A stretch of 64,000 bases of DNA from Rhizobium sp. R635 (GCF_002211285.1 NZ_LOKX01000005.1:124001-188000), one strand, 5' to 3'. Shown: positions 8,487 to 20,100, numbered from the stretch's first letter. Numbers and translations are program-made. Notes: a model not told the origin generated them from the sequence alone.

Positions 8487-9454
8487 GAAACAAACGGGTG
8501 CTCATTACCGGCGGCGCCGGTCTGATCGGTTCGCATATTGCCGATCTCGTCGCATTGGAAAAACCTCGCGAGATCATCGTCCTCGACAATTTCGTGCGTG
8601 GGCGCCGGGATAACCTCAGCACGGCAATATCAAGCGGGTCCGTCAACATCATCGAGGGCGACATCCGCGACAGAGCGCTTCTGGCGAAAACCTTCGAAGG
8701 CGTCGACATCGTCTTTCACCAGGCGGCGATCCGCATCACCCAATGCGCGGAAGACCCGCGGCTCGCTTTCGATGTTCTGGCCGAAGGCACGTTCAACGTC
8801 CTCGAAGCTGCCGTAAAGGCAGGCGTGTCGAAGGTCGTCGCTGCTTCCTCCGCATCGGTGCTGGGGCTCGCCGAAAGCTTCCCGACGACCGAAGCGCATC
8901 ATCCCTACAATAACCGGACGATTTACGGCGCGGCCAAGACCTTCAACGAGGGGCTGCTGCGCAGCTTTGCAGAAATGTATGGCCTGCGTTATGTGGCGCT
9001 GCGCTATTTCAACGTCTACGGACCGCGAATGGACGTTTACGGCGCCTATACGGAAGTTCTCATCCGCTGGATGGAGCGTCTTGCGGCCGGAATGCCGCCG
9101 CTCGTCTATGGAGACGGCAGCCAGACGATGGACTTCGTGGATGCGCGCGATATCGCGCGGGCAAACATTCTCGCCGCCAAGAGCGACGTCACGGACGAAG
9201 TCTTCAATGTCGCGAGCGGCCAGGAAATAAGCCTCCTGGAACTCGCGCAGATGCTGAGCAGCATCATGGGCGTTTCACTCGAGCCGCAGCACAAGGAGGC
9301 CCGGACGGTCAACGGCGTAACCCGTCGTCTCGCCGATATCAGCAAGGCCGAACGGCTCCTCGGCTTCAAGGCTGAGATCTCGATGGAACAGGGGCTTCGC
9401 GATCTCGTTGCCTGGTGGCAGCAGCAGACCGCCGCGGGAGGAGCGGCAGCATGA
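8483..9454 (+). CDS. NAD-dependent nucleotide-sugar epimerase/dehydratase (SDR, GalE/WbpP-like)
   Basis: A 323-aa extended SDR protein. It has an NAD-binding GGAGLIGSH motif at residues ~10-18, the Ser-rich ASSASVLG segment, catalytic Tyr148/Lys152 (YGAAK), and RYFNVYGPRMD with the substrate-phosphate region typical of UDP-glucose/UDP-GlcNAc 4-epimerases. It probably interconverts C4 epimers of a UDP-linked (amino) sugar. A dehydratase role cannot be excluded. It overlaps the upstream acyltransferase (ATGA) and the downstream aminotransferase by 4 bp. Confidence 0.85.
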   Translation: MRNKRVLITGGAGLIGSHIADLVALEKPREIIVLDNFVRGRRDNLSTAISSGSVNIIEGDIRDRALLAKTFEGVDIVFHQAAIRITQCAEDPRLAFDVLAEGTFNVLEAAVKAGVSKVVAASSASVLGLAESFPTTEAHHPYNNRTIYGAAKTFNEGLLRSFAEMYGLRYVALRYFNVYGPRMDVYGAYTEVLIRWMERLAAGMPPLVYGDGSQTMDFVDARDIARANILAAKSDVTDEVFNVASGQEISLLELAQMLSSIMGVSLEPQHKEARTVNGVTRRLADISKAERLLGFKAEISMEQGLRDLVAWWQQQTAAGGAAA

Positions 9455-10665
9455 GCTCACCTCAATCCACAATTCCGGTCGCCAAACCCGTTCTCGGGGA
9501 GGAAGAGGCCGAGGCCGTGCGCCGCGTCATTCTGTCGGGATGGGTGACACAGGGACCCGAAGTCGCGGCTTTCGAGAGCGAATTTGCAGCCTTTGTCGGT
9601 GCCCCGCACGCCTGCGCCATGTCCAACTGCACGACCGCGCTGCATCTGGCCTTGAAGGCGGTCGGCGTCGGCGCCGGCGACGAAGTCATCACGGTCAGCC
9701 ATTCGTTCATCGCAACGGCCAACGCCGTTCGGTACTGCGATGCGGTGCCTGTTTTCGTCGACATCGAGGCGGACGGTTACAATATCGATCCCAGCCTGAT
9801 CGAAACGGCTATCACGCCCCGCACCAAGGCAATCCTGTGCGTGCATCAACTCGGCATGCCTTGCGATCTCCGCGCCATCGTGGAGATCGGCAAGCGCCAC
9901 TCGCTGCCGGTCATCGAGGATGCGGCCTGTGCGACGGGAAGCGAAATCCTGTGGGACGGGCGCTGGGAAAAGATCGGCAAGCCGCATGGCGACATTGCCT
10001 GCTTCTCCTTCCATCCCCGCAAGGTCGTCACCACGGGCGATGGCGGCATGCTGACGACGGCGAATGCGGAATATGACCGCAAATTCCGGCTGTGGCGCCA
10101 GCATGGCATGAGCGTCACCGACGCCGTCCGCCACGGCTCGAAGCAGGTGATCTTCGAGGACTATGACGAGCTGGGCTACAACTACCGTATGACCGACCTC
10201 CAGGCTGCGGTCGGACGGGTGCAACTGCGCCGGCTGCCGGAACTGGTTGCGCAGCGGAGGCGGCTTGCCGATCAATATTGCGAGCGTCTCTCCACGATCC
10301 CAGGCCTGTCGATTCCGACCGAGCCCGATTGGGCTCGCAGCAACTGGCAAAGCTTCTGCGTGAGATTGTCTGACGAAATCGACCAGCGAGCAGTCATGCA
10401 AGCGCTGCTCGATCAGGGCATCTCGACGCGGCGCGGCGTGATGAACATTCACCTGGAGGGAGCCTATTCCGGCCAAGGCTCCCATCGCGCCGCCACCAGC
10501 TTGGCGCGAAGCATATCGGCGCAGCAGCAAACCGTGATCCTGCCGCTGTATGCTCAGATGACGGAGGCTGATATCGCCAGGGTCGTCGAGACATTGCGCC
10601 AGGCCCTCGCCGGCGCCGGCACCGGGCGCGTCGTTCGTCAGCCGGAGCAGGCCGTACCTGCCTGA
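9451..10665 (+). CDS. Second DegT/DnrJ/EryC1 aminotransferase
   Basis: A 404-aa PLP enzyme from the ATG at 9451, which overlaps the epimerase stop and has GGAGGAG-type purines upstream. Landmarks are SNCTTALHLAL (phosphate-binding loop), VIEDAACATGSE and the PLP lysine Lys191 in CFSFHPRKVVTTGDGG. It differs enough from the aminotransferase at 6677 (HPRK versus YPGK context) to suggest a different substrate, for example a 4-keto sugar after the epimerase-like enzyme. It is the last gene of the six-gene operon; a terminator-like hairpin follows. Confidence 0.88.
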   Translation: MSSPQSTIPVAKPVLGEEEAEAVRRVILSGWVTQGPEVAAFESEFAAFVGAPHACAMSNCTTALHLALKAVGVGAGDEVITVSHSFIATANAVRYCDAVPVFVDIEADGYNIDPSLIETAITPRTKAILCVHQLGMPCDLRAIVEIGKRHSLPVIEDAACATGSEILWDGRWEKIGKPHGDIACFSFHPRKVVTTGDGGMLTTANAEYDRKFRLWRQHGMSVTDAVRHGSKQVIFEDYDELGYNYRMTDLQAAVGRVQLRRLPELVAQRRRLADQYCERLSTIPGLSIPTEPDWARSNWQSFCVRLSDEIDQRAVMQALLDQGISTRRGVMNIHLEGAYSGQGSHRAATSLARSISAQQQTVILPLYAQMTEADIARVVETLRQALAGAGTGRVVRQPEQAVPA

Positions 10666-10707
10666 AGTGACCCCTGCAGACTGTGGCATGTCGATACAAC
10701 ATCAGGA

Positions 10708-10737
10708 AAGCGCGCATCATCTGATACGCGCCTTTTT
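10708..10737. terminator. Hairpin terminator between convergent genes
   Basis: GCGCG and CGCGC arms with flanking A and T runs (GAAAG on the left, CCTTTTT on the right) lie between the aminotransferase and the convergent flippase gene. The stem has one bulge. It could serve both directions. Confidence 0.6.
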
Positions 10738-10738
10738 C

Positions 10739-12250
10739 TCATGTGGATTTCGTGATCCATCCTCTGACGATTGCGGGCATCGACTCCGGCGGAAGCAGTT
10801 CCACCAGCATGCGCAGCGAGTACAGCCCGCTCAGAACGACCGCGACGGAGCCGATCACCATCGCCGACCATGCCGGCAAGACCAAGGAGGCCGAGAACAC
10901 CAATCCCGACGCGGGCAGGAAAAGCAGGGCGTGCCGGCGATTGGCGCGCGACCAGCGGAAGCCGGTAAGCCGTCGCACGATCACGTAGATCAGGATGCTG
11001 TGCCAGACATAGAGGCCGAAAAACGCCATGCCGGCCCCTGGCGTACCGAGCTTCGAGACGAAGAGCCAGGCCAGCCCGACATGCACGAGCGTCGCGGCGA
11101 CCTCCGTCCAGAAGAAGATCGTCTGCGCGCCCTTCGCGAGCACGATGAAACCCATCGGCCAGGCGACGATCCGGAGCATCATCCCAAGGCAGATCCAGCG
11201 CAGAAGATCCACGGCCCCGTGAAACTCCGTGGAATAGAACAGGCTCATCACGAGCGGCGCCAGGGTCAACGTGGCGATCAGGCCGGGGCCGGCCAGCAGC
11301 ATGCTGATTTCAGCCTGCTCATTGACCAGCCGGTTGCACTCGGCATTGTTATCAGCCGTTGCGGTCAGGCGCGGATAGAAATCCGTGCCCATCGCCTGCA
11401 AGATGAAGCCGGCATAGAGACCGCCGAGCGCCCAGGCCGCCTGATACAGTCCCGCCGCCATGACGCCCCCTTCGTTCAGCACGATGATGCGGATGGCATA
11501 GGCGGCCCCGAAGGTCAGGAGCCCGCTTGCCATGAACGCGGCTCCGAGCTTGAACAGAGCCGTCGCCTCCCGGCCGAACTGGCGCGCCGACATCAGCGGT
11601 AGGTGCGTGCATATCTGTCTGCTGTACCACCAGGTCGGAAGGATTGAGACAGCCGCGATGGCCACGAGAGACGGCGCGATCGCCTGCGCGCCGAACAGGT
11701 AGATCAGCGGGATGCTCACCATCGTGCCGAAGAGCCCCGAAAGCACGTTGATGCGGGCTAGATTTGCAATGCCCCGCAAGCCCTGGATCAGCGCGGTCTG
11801 TCCGGCGGACACGACCCGAAAGAAGACGGCCAGGGCCAGCAGCACGATGCCGCCGGCGTGCTGGTAGTCGCCGAAGGTGAAATTCGAAACCGGAAACGCC
11901 AGCGCCGCGAGCAAGAGCGCCCCCAGCAAGCCGAGCACCACCGAGATGCGTCTGAGCGCCGTCGCCGACCGCGCGATACTCTCCGCGTCGCCGGTGCCCG
12001 CCGCCTCGGCGACCCGGCGCACCCCGCTGCCGCTCACGCCCAGGCCGGCTATCGCTTGCGCGATATCGATAATCGAGCCGTAAAGACCGATAAGCCCCAC
12101 GCCTTCCGGCCCAAGCAGAACGGCGAGCGCCTTGTTGCGGACGATGCTAAGCGCGACATTCACGAGCGAGGAACCGCCCATCAGCATCGTCGACTTGAGG
12201 ATCTGGGTGTAGGTCTGACCGCTCGGTGGGATCATGCGCAAGGTCATCAA
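10739..12250 (-). CDS. Polysaccharide flippase (Wzx/MATE-like, MOP superfamily)
   Basis: A 503-aa, very hydrophobic protein with about 12-14 predicted membrane segments. It begins with a short polar tail and the typical first-helix region (KSTMLMGGSSLVNVALSIVRNKALAVLLGPEGVGLIGLYGS) at residues ~18-58, as seen in O-antigen and exopolysaccharide translocases. Such proteins flip undecaprenyl-diphosphate-linked repeat units across the inner membrane. Its place beside the sugar-nucleotide operon and an export protein supports this role. It is convergent with the amino-sugar operon and downstream of the export protein on the same strand. Confidence 0.85.
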   Translation of the reverse strand: MMTLRMIPPSGQTYTQILKSTMLMGGSSLVNVALSIVRNKALAVLLGPEGVGLIGLYGSIIDIAQAIAGLGVSGSGVRRVAEAAGTGDAESIARSATALRRISVVLGLLGALLLAALAFPVSNFTFGDYQHAGGIVLLALAVFFRVVSAGQTALIQGLRGIANLARINVLSGLFGTMVSIPLIYLFGAQAIAPSLVAIAAVSILPTWWYSRQICTHLPLMSARQFGREATALFKLGAAFMASGLLTFGAAYAIRIIVLNEGGVMAAGLYQAAWALGGLYAGFILQAMGTDFYPRLTATADNNAECNRLVNEQAEISMLLAGPGLIATLTLAPLVMSLFYSTEFHGAVDLLRWICLGMMLRIVAWPMGFIVLAKGAQTIFFWTEVAATLVHVGLAWLFVSKLGTPGAGMAFFGLYVWHSILIYVIVRRLTGFRWSRANRRHALLFLPASGLVFSASLVLPAWSAMVIGSVAVVLSGLYSLRMLVELLPPESMPAIVRGWITKST

Positions 12251-12269
12251 ACGTCCCTAGCCTTCATGA

Positions 12270-12310
12270 TAGAGCAATTCCGTGCTTCGAAGAAAAACGG
12301 AATTTCTCTA
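12270..12310. repeat. ATTCC-type inverted repeat between export protein and flippase
   Basis: Arms of 14 nt with a single mismatch (TAGAGCAATTCCGT and ACGGAATTTCTCTA) enclose a 13-nt loop in the gap between two same-strand genes. It resembles the short 'AGAGCAATTCC' palindromic intergenic elements common in rhizobial genomes. It may act as an mRNA stabiliser or terminator. Confidence 0.5.
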
Positions 12311-12332
12311 TGAGGCCCCGGCCGTTCGCTGG

Positions 12333-13655
12333 TCACTGGCTTGTCCGATTTGCGAGCGTCTCGGTCTCCGTCTCTCCAGATTGATCGGAGGTGGGCTCGG
12401 ACAATTCGTCCGGAATGCGCGGCCGAACGACTCTCACCACGTCACCCGGCGCCAGCGTCGTCGTTTCCGAGGCTTGGAATTGATCGATTCGTCCTTCGTT
12501 CCGCCGGCTGACGGTGAAAGTGATCGGGAGCTCCTCGCTGCGGCTTTTCAAGCCATCGTCGGCCGCGAGTTCATCGATAAGCAGCTTCTGCGTCATCTCA
12601 CGCTTCATTTTGAGCTGATCGAGATTTGCCCGTTCCGACTGCGCTTCGACCGCGACTTCGCTCCGCCGCGTGTCGGACAGCCCCTCGAGATTCCGCGTTG
12701 TCTCGCTGATTGCCTGACGGCCCCGCATGATGGCGGTAACGAGGTCGAGCTTGTCGGAGCGATAAGTCGTCAACAATCGTTCCAGGTCCAACTGCCTCGA
12801 CGAGATCGTGAGGCCTTTCTGCACCAGGGACTTAACGCTGGTCAGCTGGTCCTCGACCGATTTGATATTGTCGTCCGCGCCCACCAGTTTCTCTTCCAGC
12901 GTCGAAATTTCGGTGGTCAAAAGTTCGCGCAATTCCGTGAGCGCCTTTGACTGTCTCTCCAGTGCACTTGCACGAGCTTGAAAAATAACCCTCTCCTCGC
13001 TGTATATCCCAGCGGAAAACTGCTGATCGGCGCCGCTCGCCTGACCGAAGGTAATTTCCTTCGCACCGGCCATCTCGGCCTGGAGCCGCGACAGTTTCGC
13101 GGCGCTGCGGAGGATCGAATGATCGATTTCCCGCAATTCGCCTGCGAGCTTGATCGACTGCGTTTGCAGCAGATTTTTCGCGCGAAGCGGGCCGCCGCTC
13201 ATTGCCAGGGATTGCAGGACGGTAAGGCCGGGGCGGAATTTATACTCTCCGGGCGTGGTGACGTCTCCCACGACATAGATCGGCGGATATTCGAGAATTT
13301 GGATCGTAACCGCGGGTGGCTGAACCAACCCGATTTTTTCCTGCAGACGCTTGGCAATCTTGTCCGTGAGGTCGGCGTTATCGAGACTGCCGATGGGAAA
13401 AGAGCCGAGAAACGGCAAAAAGACCGTGCCGTCATCCGAGACCGTGTATTCGCCGCCGAGCGCATCCCAGCGTTCATATTGGCCTTTGGACTGCATCCAT
13501 TGGACGATCGTCAGGCGGATTTTCGTTTGTGGCGCCAAGGGGGCATTGTCAGCCAAAGCTGGTGACGCGGCTCCGGCAAGAAAGGCGAGAGCACCGATGA
13601 CGAAGGTCGCACGAGAGAACAGGTGGGGAGCGCGGTGCGATAGATTCATGTACAT
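12333..13655 (-). CDS. Periplasmic/outer-membrane polysaccharide export protein (ExoF/Wza-like)
   Basis: A 440-aa protein. The ATG at 13655 was chosen because AGGCGAG lies just upstream and the product then begins with a signal peptide ending near ASPALA-DN. The mature part starts with a polysaccharide-export (Poly_export) domain (GEYTVSDDGTVFLPFLGSF, PPAVTIQILEY) followed by an SLBB-type segment (IYVVGDVTTPGEYKFRPG). Residues ~200-390 are rich in heptad-like Leu/Glu/Lys runs, a long coiled coil as in ExoF proteins of rhizobia. No lipobox Cys is seen. It probably forms part of the export channel for the glycan made by this locus. Confidence 0.85.
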   Translation of the reverse strand: MYMNLSHRAPHLFSRATFVIGALAFLAGAASPALADNAPLAPQTKIRLTIVQWMQSKGQYERWDALGGEYTVSDDGTVFLPFLGSFPIGSLDNADLTDKIAKRLQEKIGLVQPPAVTIQILEYPPIYVVGDVTTPGEYKFRPGLTVLQSLAMSGGPLRAKNLLQTQSIKLAGELREIDHSILRSAAKLSRLQAEMAGAKEITFGQASGADQQFSAGIYSEERVIFQARASALERQSKALTELRELLTTEISTLEEKLVGADDNIKSVEDQLTSVKSLVQKGLTISSRQLDLERLLTTYRSDKLDLVTAIMRGRQAISETTRNLEGLSDTRRSEVAVEAQSERANLDQLKMKREMTQKLLIDELAADDGLKSRSEELPITFTVSRRNEGRIDQFQASETTTLAPGDVVRVVRPRIPDELSEPTSDQSGETETETLANRTSQ

Positions 13656-14126
13656 GTCTCGCCTGCAAAACATCCCTGAGCGGGTACTGGCACAATGCCT
13701 TAAACGCTGCGCGGGCGCCGGACGCCAGGTCCGAAACCGCATCACCAGTGTGCAGTCTGGCGAGGGCTTGAGGAAGGTGGAGGTCGTTTGCTTTGCCGCA
13801 TCATTATTGATGAGGTGGGGGAGGGGGCTTCATCCTAAATCGAGCAGGAACACACGTCTTCGGCGCGGCACGAAGGCATCGCCCGGGAAAATCGAAAGGT
13901 CATGCACGCAGAAATAGGCGCGCTGGCCGCGAAGGACGGCGCAGGAAGCGGCGAAGCTTGTGATTTTATGTGTCTCGCCCAACAACTCGCCGCTGCAATA
14001 CGGCCGATTGCCCAAAGGATGCCGCCTGTAGAGCAAAAGGCGTAGGATATACTCGCGTATTTTTCGACTATACTTCGCGGGTTCATAATAAATTTGATCC
14101 CGACAATTTCGCGAGAGGTTCCTGCC
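13656..14126. promoter_or_regulatory. Divergent intergenic region upstream of the first giant gene
   Basis: This 471-bp region separates the divergently transcribed export-protein gene and giant gene 1. I see no convincing gene in it. Near the giant gene there are two similar AT-rich boxes (GATATACTCGCG near 14047 and ACTATACTTCGCGG near 14070) that could belong to a promoter or operator, but no clear sigma-factor consensus. GAGAGG at 14112-14117 is the ribosome-binding site for the giant gene. Confidence 0.4.
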
Positions 14127-17100
14127 ATGTATCGCAACGCTCGCCGGTGGAACGCGCGCTCACTCCTGATGGATTCGTTGTTTCCCCGATGGTTGACCGT
14201 CGGCGGAAAGGCAAAGCCGCGCAAGCCTGCCGATAAGCGCTGGGACAGCGCTCAACTTGCGGCATCCGTGCATACCACGGATGGAAGCAAACATGACGCC
14301 GTCCTTGCCGGCGATCCCTACAGCAGCGCGGCGCTCGATGAGGTTAGACAGGGAGAGGACGTGATCGGTGACGCCGACACCAGCCGCGCAGAGCCGCTCG
14401 TGCCCGACACTTTCACGACACATCGCGAAACGGGGGTTCGAAGCGCCGACACCGCAGCGTCACGGTCCGCCCATGCGGCTGGGCATTTCGAGCCGAGCGC
14501 GGACAAAGTTGCGTTCGGGGCGGCATCGTCGCTTTATCGCACCTATGCAGGAATGAGCCCCATAGCCGGCGACCCTCTGGCTCCGTATCTGCCGCAAAGC
14601 CCGGCACCGACAGCGTCGGCGCAAGGTTCTGCTGCGGTCACCGCCGAGCGGGCGCACTCGGGCAAAGTCGTCATTCTGGAATCAGCTCCGTCGGCGCAGG
14701 CGACTGCCCAACATGCCGGAGCCAATTCACTGGCGTTCGGCATGCCCTTCGGTGTGTGCGGATGCGGCTACTTTACCTCTCCCACGCGGATTCTCGATTG
14801 GGCGCATGGCAGCGCCATGCTTCAACAGGACGGTCAACTGCCGGGAACCAGACTGACCGAGGGGCCGGACTACGTATCGACGATCAAGCGGGCGATCGGC
14901 GCCTCGATCAGCGACCCGCTTCTCGATCGTGACCTGTCCCCCCTCTCCGGCTGGCGCGGAACCGCAAACTGGACGGATTCAACGGTCCTCAACGGATCAT
15001 TGCCAGGCGGCGGAGAGACCGGAACGGGCGGCGCCAAAGCCAATAGTATCGGCATCCTTTCCGGCTCTGTGACGACGCCGCCTTCCCCGCAGCAGCGGTC
15101 GCTGACCACGCAAAATCTGGCGGCCGCGGCCGCAGTCGACAACATAATCGTGCTGGAAAACCAGAAGCAGGGCAACCCGGAGAGCGAGTGGGGTATCGAC
15201 GGCGCCGGCAGCTCCAACATCGAGGGGTTTGCGACCGACATCAGCGTCGACAACGGCAAGACGATCAGCTTCAAGATCAACACGAATTCCACCAATTATC
15301 GGATCGATATCTACAGGCTCGGCTATTATGGCGGCATGGGCGCCCGCAAGGTCGCCACGATGCAGCACACCGGATTGCAGACGCAGCCCAATCCGTTGCG
15401 CAACGCCTCGACCGGCACGGTGGATGCCGGCAACTGGGCGGTCTCGGCGTCGTGGGCCGTACCGGAGGACGCCGTTTCCGGCGTCTATATCGCCAAGCTC
15501 GTGCGTCAGGACGGCACGGCCGGCGAAAATCACATCCCATTCATCGTGCGCGACGACAGCAGCCAGAGTGACATCGTCTTCCAGACCGCAGACCAGACCT
15601 GGCAAGCTTACAACGGCTGGGGTGGCGCAAACCTCTATGGCGGCAACGGTCCGGCGACGGGACAGGGTGCTGGTCGCGCCTACGCGGTCAGCTACAACAG
15701 GCCGATTGCGACCCGTGGCGGCGTCGGCACTTATGCCGCTCCCCAGGACTATCTGTTTGGCGCCGAATATGCAGGCATCTACTGGCTGGAACAGAACGGC
15801 TACGATGTTTCGTACCTGTCGGGTGTCGACGTCGACCGCTATGGCAGCCTCTTGCTCAATCACAAGACCTATATCGATGCCGGGCATGACGAATATTGGT
15901 CGGGACAACAGCGGACGAATGTCGAGGCCGCGCGCGATGCGGGCGTCAACCTCATGTTCTGGAGCGGTAACGAGGTCTATTGGCGCACCCGTTGGGGAAA
16001 TGCCTACAGCGCCGACGGCACGCCTTATCGCACTCTGATCACCTACAAGGAGACATGGGCCGGCAGCGGCATCGATCCTTCCAACGAATGGACGGGCACT
16101 TTCCGCGATCCACGCTTCAGCCCACCCGCCATTGGCGGCGGCAGTCCGGAAAACTCGCTGACCGGGCAGTTGTTCAAGGTCGACGATGTCGGCAGCAATC
16201 TCAGCGCCATCACGATTGGATATGATGACGCCAACCTGCGCTTCTGGCGCAATACGAGCGTCGCCAACCTTCAGCCCGGCCAAACGGCGACGCTTACCAA
16301 GAACTATCTCGGTTACGAGTGGGACGAAGCGCCTGACAACGGCTTCGATCCGGCCGGCCTCGTGAAGCTGTCGTCGACGACGCTTCCGGTCAGCACTTAC
16401 CTGCTCGATTACGGGAACACCACCGGCAATGCGACCGCGACCCATAATCTGACGCTCTATCGCGCGCCCAGCGGTGCGCTGGTGTTCGGCGCCGGCACGG
16501 TCTACTGGACATGGGGACTGAGCGACAATCACGACAATCAGGCGACTCCGACCGATCCCCGCGTCCAGCAGGCAATGGTCAATTTGCTTGCCGACATGGG
16601 CATCCAGCCTGGAACGCTGCAATCCGGGCTCACCGCCGCGACCGCCTCGTCGGACCACACTGCGCCGACCTCCGTCATCACGGTGCCGGGGACGGTGGCC
16701 GTTGGGTCCACCGTGACGATTACGGGCACCGCTGCCGATACCGGCGGCGGGGTCATCGCCGCCGTCGAGGTTTCGACCGACAACGGCGCGAGCTGGCATC
16801 CGGCGACCGGTGATGAGAACTGGACCTACAGCTGGTCGCCGCAGGTCGCCGGCAGCTACACGATCCTGTCCCGCGCCGTGGACGATAACGTCAACCTCGA
16901 AACACCTTCGGCCGGACGCACTGTCACCGTCAGCGGGCCGAGTTATACTTCCCTCTTCGGCGCGTCGACGCCAGCCGTCGTCAATACGAACGATACGTCG
17001 GCCGTCGAGCTCGGAGTGCGCTTCCAGACCTCCATGGCGGGGACTGTCAGCGGCATTCGTTTTTACAAGGGCAGCCAGGACACGGGTACGCATACAGGTT

Positions 17101-20100
17101 CACTCTGGTCGAGCACGGGTACGCGGATCGCGACCCTCACCTTCACGAACGAGACCGCCAGCGGCTGGCAGACCGCGTATTTCTCCAGCCCGGTGGCGTT
17201 GACGGTAGGGCAGATCTATACGGCGTCTTACCATACCAACACCGGTCATTACTCGACCACGGCCGATTACTTTCTCTCCAATGTGACGAGTGGTCCGCTG
17301 ACTGCACCCGCAAGCGGCAATGGCGTATACAGATACGGCAGCAGCAGCCTGTATCCTACGGCCACCTACAATGAGACGAATTACTGGGTCGATGTAATGT
17401 TCAATCCGTCGTCCTCCAACAGGGCGCCGACGGCGGTTGCCGATGCCGGGGACGCAACGGAGAAGGGTGGCGTCGCCAACGGCTCGGGCGGCGTGGCCGC
17501 CAGCGGCAACGTACTCACCAACGACACCGATCCCGATACCGGCGATACCAAGACGGTGACGGCGGTCAGCTTCGGTGCGACGTCAGGCACGCTCGGTTCG
17601 TCGCTCAACGGCGCCTATGGCAGCCTCGTGCTCAACGCATCGGGCACCTATAACTATACCGTCAACGAGACCAATGCTTCCGTGCAGGCGCTGCGCCTGT
17701 CCACCAACACGCTGAGCGATGTCTTCAGCTACACGATGCGCGATACGTCGGGCGCCACATCAACGGCAAACCTCACCGTCACCATCCACGGCGCCAATGA
17801 CGCGCCGGTGCTCGCCGTCCAGACCGCCGGCCAGAACGCCACGGTCGGCTCCGCCTTCTCCTTCACGCTGCCGACCACCACCTTCAGCGATGTCGACAGC
17901 AACGAAACGCTGGCCTACGCGGCAACCGCCGCCGACGGCACGGCGCTGCCCGCCTGGCTCGCCTTCAACGCCACGACGCGCACCTTCTCCGGCACGCCGA
18001 CGACATCAGGCACCTATGGCGTCAGGGTGACGGCCACCGATCTCGGCGGCCTTGCCGCCAACGAAACCTTCAATATCGCCGTGTCGGCGCCCGGCAACAG
18101 GGCGCCGACGGCGGTTGCCGATGCAGGCGATGCGACGGAAAAGGGTGGCGTGGCCAACGGTTCGGGCGGCGTGGCCGCCAGCGGCAACGTGCTCACCAAC
18201 GACACCGATCCGGATACCGGCGACACCAAGACGGTGACGGCGGTCAGCTTCGGCGCGACGTCAGGCACGCTCGGTTCGTCGCTCAACGGCGCCTATGGCA
18301 GCCTCGTGCTCAACGCATCGGGCGTCTATAACTATACCGTCAACGAGACCAATGCCTCCGTGCAGGCGCTGCGCCTGTCCACCAACACGCTGAGCGATGT
18401 CTTCAGCTATACGATGCGCGATACGTCGGGCGCCATCGCCACGGCAAACCTCACCGTCACCATCCATGGCGCCAACGACGCGCCGGTGCTCGCCGTCCAG
18501 ACGGCGACCCAGAACGCCACCGTCGGTTCCGCCTTCTCCTTCACGCTGCCGACCACCACTTTCAGCGATGTCGACAGCAACGAAACGCTGGCCTATGCGG
18601 CAACCGCCGCCGACGGCACGGCGCTGCCCGCCTGGCTCGCCTTCAACGCCTCGACGCGCACCTTCTCCGGCACGCCGACGACAGCAGGCACATACGGCGT
18701 CAGGGTGACGGCCACCGATCTCGGCGGCCTCTCGACCAACGAGACCTTCAATATCACCGCGACAGTGGCGCCTACGACCTACAGCCTGTTCAACGCTTCC
18801 AGCACGCCGGCCCAGACGAACCTCAATGACGGCCAGCAGCTCGGGCTCGGCGTCAAGTTCCAGTCGAACGTCGCCGGTGACATTACCGGCATCAAGTTCT
18901 ACCGCAGCGCCAACGACAACGGACAGAACGTCGTCGACCTGTGGACCACCACCGGCACCAGGCTTGCCACCGCCACCTTCAGCAACACCACCGCGAGCGG
19001 CTGGCAGACGGTGAACTTCACGACACCCTTTACCATCGCCGCCAATACCACCTACATCGCCTCCTACCACACGACGGGCGCTTACGTGGCGACCAACAAT
19101 TTCTATACGACCGCCGTCACCAGCGGTCCGCTGACGGCTCAGTCGAGCGCCGTCGCCGGCGGCAATGGCGTCTATGCCTATGGCGGAACCGCGACCACGA
19201 GCATTTTCCCGAATGCCACCTTCAACGCTGCCAATTATTTTGCCGATGTGGTCTTCCGGCCATCATCTCCCAACAACACACCGACAGCGGTTGCCGATGC
19301 CGGGGACGCAACGGAGAAGGGTGGCGTTGCCAACGGCTCGGGCGGCGTGGCCGCCAGCGGCAACGTGCTCACCAACGACACCGATCCCGATACCGGCGAT
19401 ACCAAGACGGTGACGGCGGTCAGCTTCGGCGCGACGTCAGGCACGCTCGGTTCGTCGCTCAACGGCGCCTATGGCAGCCTCGTGCTCAACGCATCGGGCA
19501 CCTATAACTATACCGTCAACGAGACCAATGCTTCCGTGCAGGCGCTGCGCCTGTCCACCAACACGCTGAGCGATGTCTTCAGCTACACGATGCGCGATAC
19601 GTCGGGCGCCACATCAACGGCAAACCTCACCGTCACCATCCACGGCGCCAATGACGCGCCGGTGCTCGCCGTCCAGACCGCCGGCCAGAACGCCACGGTC
19701 GGCTCCGCCTTCTCCTTCACGCTGCCGACCACCACCTTCAGCGATGTCGACAGCAACGAAACGCTGGCCTACGCGGCAACCGCCGCCGACGGCACGGCGC
19801 TGCCCGCCTGGCTCGCCTTCAACGCCACGACGCGCACCTTCTCCGGCACGCCGACGACATCAGGCACCTATGGCGTCAGGGTGACGGCCACCGATCTCGG
19901 CGGCCTTGCCGCCAACGAAACCTTCAATATCGCCGTGTCGGCGCCCGGCAACAGGGCGCCGACGGCGGTTGCCGATGCAGGCGATGCGACGGAAAAGGGT
20001 GGCGTGGCCAACGGTTCGGGCGGCGTGGCCGCCAGCGGCAACGTGCTCACCAACGACACCGATCCGGATACCGGCGACACCAAGACGGTGACGGCGGTCA

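Noticed and set aside
13835..14224. 129-codon minus-strand frame in the divergent gap before giant gene 1
   Set aside because: It overlaps the start of the giant gene, has no ribosome-binding site and a low-complexity translation.
14997..17093. Long open frame on the minus strand opposite giant gene 1 (698 codons)
   Set aside because: It mirrors the codon bias of the real gene, has no family features and a composition typical of an antisense shadow.
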